This document shows positions 1-6,597 of a stretch of 14,759 bases of DNA, piece after piece. The notes under the pieces were generated by a model, which did no database searches, was not told where the DNA came from, and saw only the letters and a list, made by a program, of their open reading frames with translations. The translations under genes and the position numbers were made by a program. Position 1 is the stretch's first letter; each line of letters opens with the position of its first letter. Source of the stretch: Bacteroidota bacterium (GTDB taxonomy: Bacteria; Bacteroidota; Bacteroidia; Flavobacteriales_D; Crocinitomicaceae); assembly GCA_006226555.1 (NCBI GenBank), contig SBGS01000111.1, positions 1-14,759 of the forward strand, read 5' to 3'.

Positions 1-459
1 AATGCTGTTATTGTTGGTCAGTTCGACAAGCAGGAAGACCGTTATTCAATTGAGGCAAACCTGGTTGATCTGTTCAATTCCATGGGAGTAAAGGCCATGC
101 CTTCCCTTAATCTTGTTAAAATTGGTCAGGACGCTTCTGCACTGGCAAGTGACTCCATCATGGCCATTTGTCGTGAAAAAGGATACGATACGTATGTGAT
201 CATTAACGTGAGAGGTTATGACAGAAAGTACAAACCTTCAGCGGCGAAACTTACCTTAAAGGAGTCTCTTGAAAGAGGAAGTTTATATAGCATTCATCAG
301 GATGATATCGTTTCGGTTACGTTCGAATTCAGAGTATACCGTAACGGTGAGTTCGTTGGCGTTGACAATATCAAGTGCGGAAATATTGGTGAACGGGATT
401 CCGTTCTAAAACGAATCCGTGTTTTGACTGAGAAAAGGTTGAAAAAGAATTGGAGGTAA
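1..459 (+). CDS. Unrecognised protein, C-terminal part (5' end outside window)
   Basis: The reading frame is open from base 1 to a stop ending at 459, so the window holds the last 152 codons of a gene that begins upstream. The ATG at 82 lies inside the frame and the residues before it (beginning NAVIVGQFDK) continue the same fold, so it is probably not the true start. The fragment alternates beta-like and helical segments: a first strand, a helix, MGVKAMPSLN, a helix, then YDTYVIINVRGY. This resembles small exported Bacteroidota proteins that take a nucleotide-binding-like alpha/beta shape, but I cannot name a family. No cysteine motif or membrane segment is visible in this part. It ends four bases before the converging glycosyltransferase gene, with no terminator between. 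Coding is clear; function is unknown. Confidence 0.8.
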   Translation, partial: NAVIVGQFDKQEDRYSIEANLVDLFNSMGVKAMPSLNLVKIGQDASALASDSIMAICREKGYDTYVIINVRGYDRKYKPSAAKLTLKESLERGSLYSIHQDDIVSVTFEFRVYRNGEFVGVDNIKCGNIGERDSVLKRIRVLTEKRLKKNWR

Positions 460-463
460 TTAC

Positions 464-1951
464 TTACCAAGAATATTTATATTCCCAAATGGAGAGGTCT
501 GCTAGACTTTGGTCAGCATGTTTAGTATTAAGAACCAAGTAATACCCATTAGATTTTAATTCAATAAGTTTGTCGATTTCAGGTACATAATTGTAGGAAA
601 TTTTACCTGAGAAATACATAGTTTCAATTGGGTGGGATTCGTTAAAAATTAAACTTGTCTCAGGCAGGTCCTCAAGAGATCTCATGTTATTGACCCATAT
701 TTGGTTCGCATGCCTTTTTGTTAAAGTATCGTAAGGCTTAATACGTTCAAAAGAAAATCTGAGCGCCAGTAGAATTGTCAAACAAAGAAAGGCATAAGAA
801 AAGTATTTGAGCTTGGGCTTATTTTCCCAATGTTCTTTCATCCAAAAGAAGAATAATCCGACACTCATGAAAAGTGGTGGAGCACAGAAAAGAGTATAGG
901 CCTGCATTTTGGTTTTGGCAAAAGAAAAAAACAAATATGGTATCAAGATCCATATTAACAGAACTATATGTTTTAAAGAACGCTCTTTCCAGGTCACCCA
1001 TATCAACCAAAGTACAGGGATATAAATTAATTCTCCATAGTTGATTCTCATTTTGTCAAAGTGGTAAAAAAAAGAGCCACCTTGATTATCAAGAGTTTCT
1101 GTTAGATGTTTGAAGTTTGAGAGCGACTCCCACTTAGCTTCTAAAGGGAAATTCGAATAGATATAGATTTGCCAAGGCAGAACGATCATTGAAATAGTTA
1201 TAACCATAATGAGAAGTCCCATAATACGACTGCGCATTCTGGTTTTTGCCCTTAAGTGAAGAAGCCACCAAATAGGGATCACGATCAATGCAGGCATCCA
1301 TTTTGATAGAATGGCCAGTCCAATGAACGCAGCTGATAAGAAAGTAAAAAGATTAGGTCTTAATTTTGTGCTCATCCCTGCTGCCCAAACGGCAAACATT
1401 ATCAATACTAAAAAGAAAAGATCAACGTGGTCTGTTGCAGTTCTGCCCGCAGTTATTTCCAAAATAAGACCATTTATCGCAAAAAGAAAGGTTGAAAAAT
1501 AAGCGACTCTATCGTTAAAGAGGAATTTTGCAATTCGGTACATAAGAAATATACCTAGAGTGGATAATATAATTGAAGGAATTCGTACAGAAAAGGAACT
1601 TACGCCAAATAGTTTAATGCTCATTGACATTACCCACAGGGGTATCGGTTGCTTATGTAACCAGACATAATTAGATGTCCAATCCTGATAATTATAAGGA
1701 AGTACAGCCGAATTATAAAGTCGCGGAAATAGAGCGTTATCGATAAGATTCTTTGCAACAAGGGCGTGATATCTTTCGTCCCATGGATGAAGTTCTATAT
1801 CAATGGAAACGAATATTCGAAGGGCCAGTCCCACTAGGATCAAAATTGCAATACTCCAGTTCGTTTTACCGGAAACGAATAACTTCCAAGAATACCACAA
1901 TGCAATAGTTAGAATTACTGTGCTAAGTAATATAATAGTTAGAATGCCCAA
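464..1951 (-). CDS. GT39/ArnT-like integral membrane glycosyltransferase
   Basis: This is a 495-residue polytopic protein with about ten hydrophobic segments, typical of the GT-C superfamily (PMT_2 / ArnT-like). Such enzymes move a sugar from a polyprenyl-phosphate carrier to a lipid or protein on the outer face of the inner membrane. Family marks are the acidic loop motif HPWDERYHALVA (residues 55-66, candidate catalytic Asp58/Glu59) after TM1-2, and HKQPIPLW (99-106), equivalent to the usual HKPPL motif. The C-terminal part is a small soluble-looking domain. The acceptor and sugar cannot be read from sequence. The start is a TTG two codons after, and in the same frame as, the riboflavin synthase stop. 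No ATG occurs before residue about 135, so translation probably depends on coupling to ribE. It is the last gene of the minus-strand unit. Confidence 0.85.
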   Translation of the reverse strand: MGILTIILLSTVILTIALWYSWKLFVSGKTNWSIAILILVGLALRIFVSIDIELHPWDERYHALVAKNLIDNALFPRLYNSAVLPYNYQDWTSNYVWLHKQPIPLWVMSMSIKLFGVSSFSVRIPSIILSTLGIFLMYRIAKFLFNDRVAYFSTFLFAINGLILEITAGRTATDHVDLFFLVLIMFAVWAAGMSTKLRPNLFTFLSAAFIGLAILSKWMPALIVIPIWWLLHLRAKTRMRSRIMGLLIMVITISMIVLPWQIYIYSNFPLEAKWESLSNFKHLTETLDNQGGSFFYHFDKMRINYGELIYIPVLWLIWVTWKERSLKHIVLLIWILIPYLFFSFAKTKMQAYTLFCAPPLFMSVGLFFFWMKEHWENKPKLKYFSYAFLCLTILLALRFSFERIKPYDTLTKRHANQIWVNNMRSLEDLPETSLIFNESHPIETMYFSGKISYNYVPEIDKLIELKSNGYYLVLNTKHADQSLADLSIWEYKYSW

Positions 1952-1954
1952 GAA

Positions 1955-2545
1955 TTACTTGTTTGCAGTCGATGAAATTAGCTTCGCAACATACTTTCCG
2001 ATAATATCAAATTCAAGATTGACTTTATCACCTACTTCCAACTGATGGAAGTTTGTGAATTCGTAGGTATATGGAATGATACATACTGAGAATTCATGGG
2101 GCTTTGAATCTAACACGGTAAGACTAGTTCCATTGATGGTGATCGAGCCTTTTTCTACCGTAACATCATCGGATTCATAGCGGATCGTAAATTTCCAGCT
2201 CCCATCTTCATCCTCTCTCTTCACGCACGTACCTGTGGTATCCACATGTCCCTGAACAATGTGACCATCCAGTCTGCCATTCATTTGCATACAGCGTTCA
2301 AGATTCACTTTGGTACCTACTTGCCAGTCACCAAGATTAGTTTTACGAAGCGTCTCTTGAATAGCAGTTACCGTGTACTGATCGTTTTCAATTGAAACCA
2401 CGGTCAAACAACAACCATTATGAGCAAGCGACTGATCGATCTTTAATTCACTCGTAAAAGGACAGGATAAGGTAAAATGCACATTTTCCCCCTCCTTTTC
2501 TATTGCTTTAATTTCTCCTAGGGCCTCAACAATTCCTGTAAACAT
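1955..2545 (-). CDS. ribE: Riboflavin synthase, alpha subunit type
   Basis: This cytosolic enzyme catalyses dismutation of two 6,7-dimethyl-8-ribityllumazines to riboflavin and a pyrimidinedione, the last step of riboflavin synthesis. At 196 residues it has the usual family length and shows both duplicated lumazine-binding barrels. The N-terminal repeat starts MFTGIVE and carries AHNGCCLTV (41-49). The second repeat starts near GHIVQGHVD (94-102) and carries GSITINGTSLTV (133-144), followed by FSVCIIPYT (152-160). The ATG gives the canonical MFTGIVE start. It sits 4 bp after the small membrane protein gene and 3 bp before the glycosyltransferase, inside the leftward operon. No FMN riboswitch-like leader is seen, as expected for an internal gene. 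Riboflavin for FMN/FAD would be of general use, so the link to the upstream molybdoenzyme is only suggestive. Confidence 0.96.
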   Translation of the reverse strand: MFTGIVEALGEIKAIEKEGENVHFTLSCPFTSELKIDQSLAHNGCCLTVVSIENDQYTVTAIQETLRKTNLGDWQVGTKVNLERCMQMNGRLDGHIVQGHVDTTGTCVKREDEDGSWKFTIRYESDDVTVEKGSITINGTSLTVLDSKPHEFSVCIIPYTYEFTNFHQLEVGDKVNLEFDIIGKYVAKLISSTANK

Positions 2546-2549
2546 CTGA

Positions 2550-2951
2550 TCAAGCTTTTTTTCGTGTTGCTATGAATGCAAAGGACAAAATTAAGATAAC
2601 TCCAAGATCTGCGAACATAAACCATGCTGGATGCGGGATGAGCAAAATATTGATTAGAGTCATTAGAAACAACATACCGGATACGCCGAAAAGCGGACCA
2701 AGACTCTTTTTCTCGATTAGACGTGCTATAAATAACCCAACCAATAATCCAAGTCCGTGCGCGAGCACTACTGAGATGAGGTTTTCCGTTGGGATCTTGT
2801 ACATCATGTTACGCAACTCTCCCAGGTCGGAAGTGTCTATTCCAAGAGCAGCGAGGTCTATAGGGAAGATCATGTGGCCTAACGATTCAAATATCCATAT
2901 GGCCACCCCTCCTGATACGATTCCTGCCAAAGCGGCTAAAAATGATCTCAT
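2550..2951 (-). CDS. Small four-helix integral membrane protein, function unknown
   Basis: A 133-residue protein with about four hydrophobic helices (roughly 3-22, 58-80, 87-108, 110-128). The first helix is glycine-rich (GIVSGGVAIW), and a soluble or amphipathic loop (about 30-57) lies before TM2. The tail is basic, ending RKKA, which suggests a cytoplasmic C-terminus. No catalytic motif or cysteine is present. Its ATG overlaps the oxidoreductase stop as ATGA (2948-2951), so it is translationally coupled to that gene. That raises the possibility of a membrane partner, but it has no haem- or quinone-ligand pattern that I can recognise, and the pairing may be only an operon neighbourhood. I do not assign a family. 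Confidence 0.8.
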   Translation of the reverse strand: MRSFLAALAGIVSGGVAIWIFESLGHMIFPIDLAALGIDTSDLGELRNMMYKIPTENLISVVLAHGLGLLVGLFIARLIEKKSLGPLFGVSGMLFLMTLINILLIPHPAWFMFADLGVILILSFAFIATRKKA

Positions 2952-5197
2952 AATTTCGTAATTCTAACTTTAACTGATTTGGATGCCGGCGTATGACTTG
3001 AATGTGCCTTCAAATGAATTGGAACAAGCGGATTTGATTCTGGGTAATATGTTCCCAAGCACTTTTCCGGAATGTTGTATGGCACGACAGCAAATCCATC
3101 TACCTTTCTTTCCACACCATTATAATTGTTGTACAGGGATACCAGATCTCCTTTCTTTAAACCTAATCGATTGGCGTCATTCGGGTTAATGAAGACGACC
3201 ATTCTACCGTTCTCAATACCACGATAACGATCGTTCAAACCATAAATTGTTGTATTGAATTGGTCATGGCTACGTGTGGTCATCATCAGGAAGTCTTCAT
3301 CCAGCATATTGTTTTCAGACAACTTATTGACGGTGAAATTCGCCTTCTTATTTGGTGTGTTGAATTCACCAATTCTTGCGCCATTTGGTAGTTCAAACCC
3401 AAGAGGTTTTTTCAATCGTTCATTATAATTCTCGAAGCCACCAATTGTTTTTTCGATCAATTCACGGATGTTATCGTAATCATCTACGAGATGGTCCCAA
3501 TCAACTTTGCTTTCAGTTAGAGCTGCTTTGGCTATTTCCGCTACAATAACGGGTTCTGAACGTACCTCTTTTGAAGGTGGTTCAAGCACACCTTTGGTAC
3601 TGTGCACGATTCCCATAGAATTCTCTACGGAGAGAACCATTTGTTTCCCATTTCGCTCATACTTATCTGTTCTACCCATAGAAGGAAGGATCAAGGCTGT
3701 TTTGCCATGCTCCAGATGCGATCTGTTTAATTTGGTTGAGATATGAACCGTAAGGTCTGTTTTAGCAAAGGCTTCTGCTGTAAAGTCAGTGTCCGGCGCG
3801 GCAGATAAAAAATTACCGCCCATTCCGATGAATACTTTAACCTTACCGGAGTGCATGGCTTCAATAGTACTTACGACATCTAAACCATGTTCTTGTGGAG
3901 GTACAAAACCAAAGTTTTCAGCTATTTTATCGAGAAGAGCTTTCGATGGTCTTTCGGCAATCCCAACAGTACGGTCACCTTGCACATTGCTATGCCCACG
4001 AACGGGACAAGTTCCGGCACCTTCTTTACCGATGGCACCTTTTAACAAAAGAACATTCACAACCTCCTGGATATTATCTACTCCATTGACGTGTTGTGTG
4101 AGCCCCATTCCCCAGCACGCGATTATTCGCCTATGGTTGGCAAGAAGATCAACCAAATGGTCAATTTCTCTTTCTTCTAGACCTGTTCGCTCAATTAATG
4201 ATTGCAAGTCATAGTTCTCAAGATCTGCTCTTAACTTTTCATAACCATCCGTTTTTGCAGTAATGAAATCCTTATCAATGATGCCCGGTCTTTCGTCCGC
4301 CATTTTGAGCAATTTGATCATTACGGCTTTAAGTAGGGCGACATCCTCATTGATCTTAAGTTGGAGGTAGAGATCGGAGATTTCTGTCCCATTACCGATA
4401 ATACCGTTTAATTTTTGCGGATTTTTAAATCTAACTAAGCCAGCTTCCTTTAAAGGATTTATGGAGACGATCTTAGCTCCATTTGATTTCGCCTTTTCTA
4501 ATGCTGACAACATACGTGGATGATTGGTAGCAGGATTTTGACCGAATATGAGAATAAGCTCAGCTTTATATAAGTCATCCAGCGTAACAGATCCTTTACC
4601 TATTCCTGTCGTTCTTGTAAGTGCTACTCCACTCGATTCATGACACATATTTGAACAATCAGGAAGATTATTCGTCCCATACATTCGAACAAATAACTGA
4701 TAGAGGAAAGCAGCTTCGTTACTTGTTCTTCCACTTGTATAAAAGGCGGCCATATTTGGATCCGGAAGCTCTTGCAAATGTTCACCGATCAATTTATTTG
4801 CCTCGTCCCATGTGATGGGTTCATAATGATCTTTTCCCTGTCTAACGATCATCGGGTGCGTGAGTCGCCCCTGTTGCCCGAGCCAATAATCACTTTTATT
4901 CTTTAGATCATGTACACTGTATTTCGCGAAAAAAGCAGGATCTACTCGTGCTGACATTGCCTCTTCGGCAATGGCCTTCACACCATTTTCACAATATTCA
5001 CCCAATCTGGATCTGTGATCAGGGTCCGGCCAAGCACACCCGGGACAATCAACACCGTCTTTTTGATTGAGTCGATTAAGAACATAGAGTGCCTTGCCCT
5101 TTGGCATCACATGAAAAATGTTTCCCAAAGCATATTTGACTGCTTTCAGTCCTGCGGCATATTCCGGCGGATTCGAAATTTCAAGTTTATCGCTCAC
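2948..5197 (-). CDS. FdhF/YdeP-family molybdopterin oxidoreductase (formate dehydrogenase alpha-like)
   Basis: At 749 residues this is close to E. coli YdeP (about 759) and matches that clade of the DMSO-reductase superfamily rather than true formate dehydrogenases. Visible marks are VDCPGCAWPDPDH (49-61) with a third cysteine at EYCENG (Cys69), FYTSGRTSNEAAFLYQLFVR (152-171), and CSNMCHESSG (181-190), where Cys185 sits at the place of the Mo-ligand Cys/Sec of FdhH. FGQNPATNHPRM and the C-terminal molybdopterin-dinucleotide domain (TTRSHDQFNTTIYGL onward) follow. The family's physiological substrate is not established; E. coli YdeP is linked to acid resistance. There is no Tat signal, so it is cytosolic. 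The start is GTG at 5197: the in-frame codons back to the stop at 5216-5218 contain no other usable start. It heads the leftward operon; no Fe-S or NAD-binding partner gene is nearby. Confidence 0.93.
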   Translation of the reverse strand: MSDKLEISNPPEYAAGLKAVKYALGNIFHVMPKGKALYVLNRLNQKDGVDCPGCAWPDPDHRSRLGEYCENGVKAIAEEAMSARVDPAFFAKYSVHDLKNKSDYWLGQQGRLTHPMIVRQGKDHYEPITWDEANKLIGEHLQELPDPNMAAFYTSGRTSNEAAFLYQLFVRMYGTNNLPDCSNMCHESSGVALTRTTGIGKGSVTLDDLYKAELILIFGQNPATNHPRMLSALEKAKSNGAKIVSINPLKEAGLVRFKNPQKLNGIIGNGTEISDLYLQLKINEDVALLKAVMIKLLKMADERPGIIDKDFITAKTDGYEKLRADLENYDLQSLIERTGLEEREIDHLVDLLANHRRIIACWGMGLTQHVNGVDNIQEVVNVLLLKGAIGKEGAGTCPVRGHSNVQGDRTVGIAERPSKALLDKIAENFGFVPPQEHGLDVVSTIEAMHSGKVKVFIGMGGNFLSAAPDTDFTAEAFAKTDLTVHISTKLNRSHLEHGKTALILPSMGRTDKYERNGKQMVLSVENSMGIVHSTKGVLEPPSKEVRSEPVIVAEIAKAALTESKVDWDHLVDDYDNIRELIEKTIGGFENYNERLKKPLGFELPNGARIGEFNTPNKKANFTVNKLSENNMLDEDFLMMTTRSHDQFNTTIYGLNDRYRGIENGRMVVFINPNDANRLGLKKGDLVSLYNNYNGVERKVDGFAVVPYNIPEKCLGTYYPESNPLVPIHLKAHSSHTPASKSVKVRITKL

Positions 5198-5342
5198 ATG
5201 ATTTGATTTGCTGACTTATAAAAATAACAATTCTTCGATATGCAATAACGGCTGATCCTGTCAAATTAGGTGAATAGGTGTTGTTGATCGGAATAAAACA
5301 CAGCGGACAATTCTTCATCTAATTGCCACATTTACAACAATT

Positions 5343-5391
5343 AAACCGATTACAAACGAATAACAAACGAAAGGAAACGACAAAAAACCGA
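5343..5391. repeat. Five helically phased AAAC(C)GA motifs
   Basis: AAACCGA (5343-5349), AAACGA (5354-5359), AAACGA (5365-5370), AAACGA (5375-5380) and AAACCGA (5385-5391) occur in a row. The G of each CG falls at 5348, 5358, 5369, 5379 and 5390, so spacing alternates 10, 11, 10, 11 bp, about one helical turn. The array lies in the divergent region, 93 bp before the first ssb start and about 146 bp before the oxidoreductase start. A CAACTTTG sequence (5412-5419), one mismatch from TAnnTTTG, lies 20 bp downstream on the ssb side. The phasing is seen directly; a role as activator array or bent DNA is inference. Confidence 0.6.
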
Positions 5392-5483
5392 AACAAAAAT
5401 TACATCTCCCACAACTTTGCCTTGTCGAATCCGATGAAAGCTTCGGAAGAGACATAAGTAATTCACGTTCAAAAATATATAGT

Positions 5484-5831
5484 ATGAACACATTGAGAAA
5501 CAAAGTCAGTTTAATTGGACGATTGGGTGCACAACCAGAGATCGTGAAGTTTGATTCAGGGAAAACGCTAGCACGTTTTTCGTTGGCAACGAACGAGCGA
5601 TACAAGTCCAAGGACGGAGAGTGGCAAGAGATGACGCAGTGGCACAACATTACTGCATGGGGTAAAACTGCGGATCTCATTGCAAAACTCCTGAACAAGG
5701 GTCAGGAAGTAGTAGTTGAAGGACGTTTGATCAACAACACTTATGAGACAAAGGAAGGTGAAAAGCGATATGGAACGTCGATCGAAGTGAATGAGTTTTT
5801 AATCCTTGCACCAAGAAATGAGAGCAACTAA
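5484..5831 (+). CDS. ssb: Single-stranded DNA-binding protein, short (SSB paralog 1)
   Basis: A 115-residue OB-fold protein that binds single-stranded DNA during replication, repair or recombination. Family marks are VSLIGRLGAQPEI (8-20), ARFSLATNERY (30-40), QWHNITAWGK (52-61) and VVVEGRLINNTYETKEG (about 73-89). Trp53 sits at the E. coli SSB Trp54 position and Trp59 at the Phe60 position, both ssDNA-stacking sites. It ends shortly after the OB fold (LILAPRNESN) and lacks the flexible linker and acidic DDDIPF-type tip that recruits repair proteins, so it is probably not a full housekeeping SSB (inference). The ATG at 5484 gives the usual MNTLRNKV start, preceded by an A/T-rich leader. It is first of three tandem paralogs and is separated from the second by a terminator-like hairpin. 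Confidence 0.93.
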   Translation: MNTLRNKVSLIGRLGAQPEIVKFDSGKTLARFSLATNERYKSKDGEWQEMTQWHNITAWGKTADLIAKLLNKGQEVVVEGRLINNTYETKEGEKRYGTSIEVNEFLILAPRNESN

Positions 5832-5850
5832 TCACCTAACCACACCTAAT

Positions 5851-5880
5851 GGGGGAGCAATGCGCAATTGCTCTCCCTTT
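5851..5880 (+). terminator. Terminator-like hairpin between SSB paralogs 1 and 2
   Basis: The left arm 5851-5861 (gggggagcaat) pairs with 5867-5877 (attgctctccc) over 11 bp with one G-U pair. The loop is gcgca, and the stem is followed by only three T residues. It begins 20 bp after the ssb-1 stop. The stem is strong but the T-tract is short, so partial termination or attenuation, or protection of the upstream mRNA 3' end, fits better than a full stop. The longer open frame running through this hairpin from 5806 is therefore not taken as the start of the next gene. Confidence 0.65.
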
Positions 5881-5901
5881 ATGGATCAAAATCGCAGAAC
5901 T

Positions 5902-6213
5902 ATGAATCACGTCAATTTAATAGGAAAGATGGCATCCGCTCCTCGCTATTATGAGCTGCCTAATGGTAGAAGAGTTGTACAATTCATTCTATCTACCAGT
6001 GAAGTTTACCTGGATGAAAAGGGAAAGACGAAACGCAAGTCAAATCAGCATCGGATTGCTGCTTGGGGTAAATGGGTCCAAGTACTCGAGGAGCTTGGCA
6101 ATGTTGGAATGGAACTCGCAGTTGAAGGAAAGTTGACCAGCAGGTTCTATGAAAGATCCGGAGAAAAACAATTTATCTCTGAAGTTGAGGTAAACGATCT
6201 AATCATTCTTTAA
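5902..6213 (+). CDS. Divergent short SSB-like OB-fold protein (SSB paralog 2)
   Basis: This is a 103-residue OB-fold protein if started at the ATG at 5902 (MNHVNLIGKM). An in-frame ATG at 5881 would add MDQNRRT but directly abuts the hairpin. Family marks are VNLIGKMASAPRYYELPNG, VVQFILSTSEVY, IAAWGKWVQVLEELG and LAVEGKLTSRFYERSGEKQ. The OB strands are intact, but the residue at the E. coli Trp54 position is Gln49 (SNQHR instead of the usual WH pair), while the AWGK Trp55 remains. It ends at VEVNDLIIL with no linker or acidic tip. It is 10 bp ahead of the third paralog, so those two are surely co-transcribed. The changed aromatic suggests altered or weaker ssDNA stacking, or a non-housekeeping role (inference). 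Confidence 0.87.
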   Translation: MNHVNLIGKMASAPRYYELPNGRRVVQFILSTSEVYLDEKGKTKRKSNQHRIAAWGKWVQVLEELGNVGMELAVEGKLTSRFYERSGEKQFISEVEVNDLIIL

Positions 6214-6223
6214 ATAAAATTTT

Positions 6224-6523
6224 ATGCAAACACTTAGAAACAACATCACATTGATCGGCAATATGGGTTCGGATGCTCAGATCACGAATTTCGAAAATGG
6301 GGCAAAAGTTGCCCGTTTTCAGATAGCTACTTCTGATGCCGGTAAAACAAATTGGCACAAGGTATTTGCCTGGGGTAACATCGCACAGTTTATAGAATCA
6401 TATGGAAAGAAGGGACGTGAGCTTGCGATCCATGGCAGACTCGTTAAACGTACGTATTTGACCAAAACAGGTAAACAACAGCAAGTCACCGAAGTTGAAG
6501 TAAAGCACGTGATAGGTTTGTAA
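6224..6523 (+). CDS. Short SSB-like OB-fold protein (SSB paralog 3)
   Basis: A 99-residue OB-fold protein beginning MQTLRNNITLIGNMG, very like the start of paralog 1 (MNTLRNKVSLIGRLG). Other marks are ARFQIATSD (30-38), NWHKVFAWGN (43-52) with Trp44 at the E. coli Trp54 position, and LAIHGRLVKRTYLTKTGK. The loop between the RFQIATSD strand and NWHK is about nine residues shorter than in paralog 1, and the aromatic at the Trp40 position is missing with it. It ends at VEVKHVIGL with no linker or acidic C-terminal tip. It lies 10 bp after paralog 2 and is followed by a strong terminator. The three copies are clearly homologous but well diverged, so the duplications are old. Confidence 0.91.
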   Translation: MQTLRNNITLIGNMGSDAQITNFENGAKVARFQIATSDAGKTNWHKVFAWGNIAQFIESYGKKGRELAIHGRLVKRTYLTKTGKQQQVTEVEVKHVIGL

Positions 6524-6531
6524 CACTTTTG

Positions 6532-6557
6532 CCTAACCTAACCTACCTCAACCTATC
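6532..6557 (+). repeat. CCTAA-type pentamer repeats in the ssb 3' leader to the terminator
   Basis: CCTAA CCTAA CCTA is followed by CCTCAA and CCTAT, a C-rich and G-free stretch between the paralog 3 stop and the terminator. A shorter version (cacctaaccacacctaat, 5833-5850) lies between the paralog 1 stop and its hairpin. It could be a Rho-type C-rich loading site or an unstructured spacer. The repeats are seen; the role is not known. Confidence 0.5.
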
Positions 6558-6568
6558 ATGATGTGCAG

Positions 6569-6597
6569 AAAAGGTCGTCAGTTTGACGGCCTTTTTT
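6569..6597. terminator. Bidirectional intrinsic terminator shared by ssb unit and Wzi-like gene
   Basis: The left arm 6569-6579 (aaaaggtcgtc) pairs with 6585-6595 (gacggcctttt) with one U-G pair and an agttt loop. On the plus strand T residues run on to 6597; on the minus strand the flanking A run becomes a T tract. It lies 45 bp after the last ssb stop and overlaps the stop codon of the converging barrel gene (6596-6598), so it can end both transcripts. Confidence 0.88.

Noticed and set aside
3789..4214. 141-codon plus-strand frame opposite the molybdoenzyme gene
   Set aside because: Cysteine- and serine-rich shadow translation opposite conserved molybdopterin domains; no start context or homology.
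5430..5447. Short inverted repeat tccga...tcgga in the ssb leader region
   Set aside because: Only a 5-bp stem with an 8-nt loop; too weak to claim a function.
5315..5698. 127-codon minus-strand frame across the ssb upstream region
   Set aside because: Overlaps the conserved SSB OB fold and the phased array; its translation shows no recognisable domain.
5806..5901. N-terminal extension of SSB paralog 2 back to 5806
   Set aside because: It would overlap the first ssb gene and run through a strong hairpin, and its residues have no match to an SSB start; 5902 (or 5881) is preferred.
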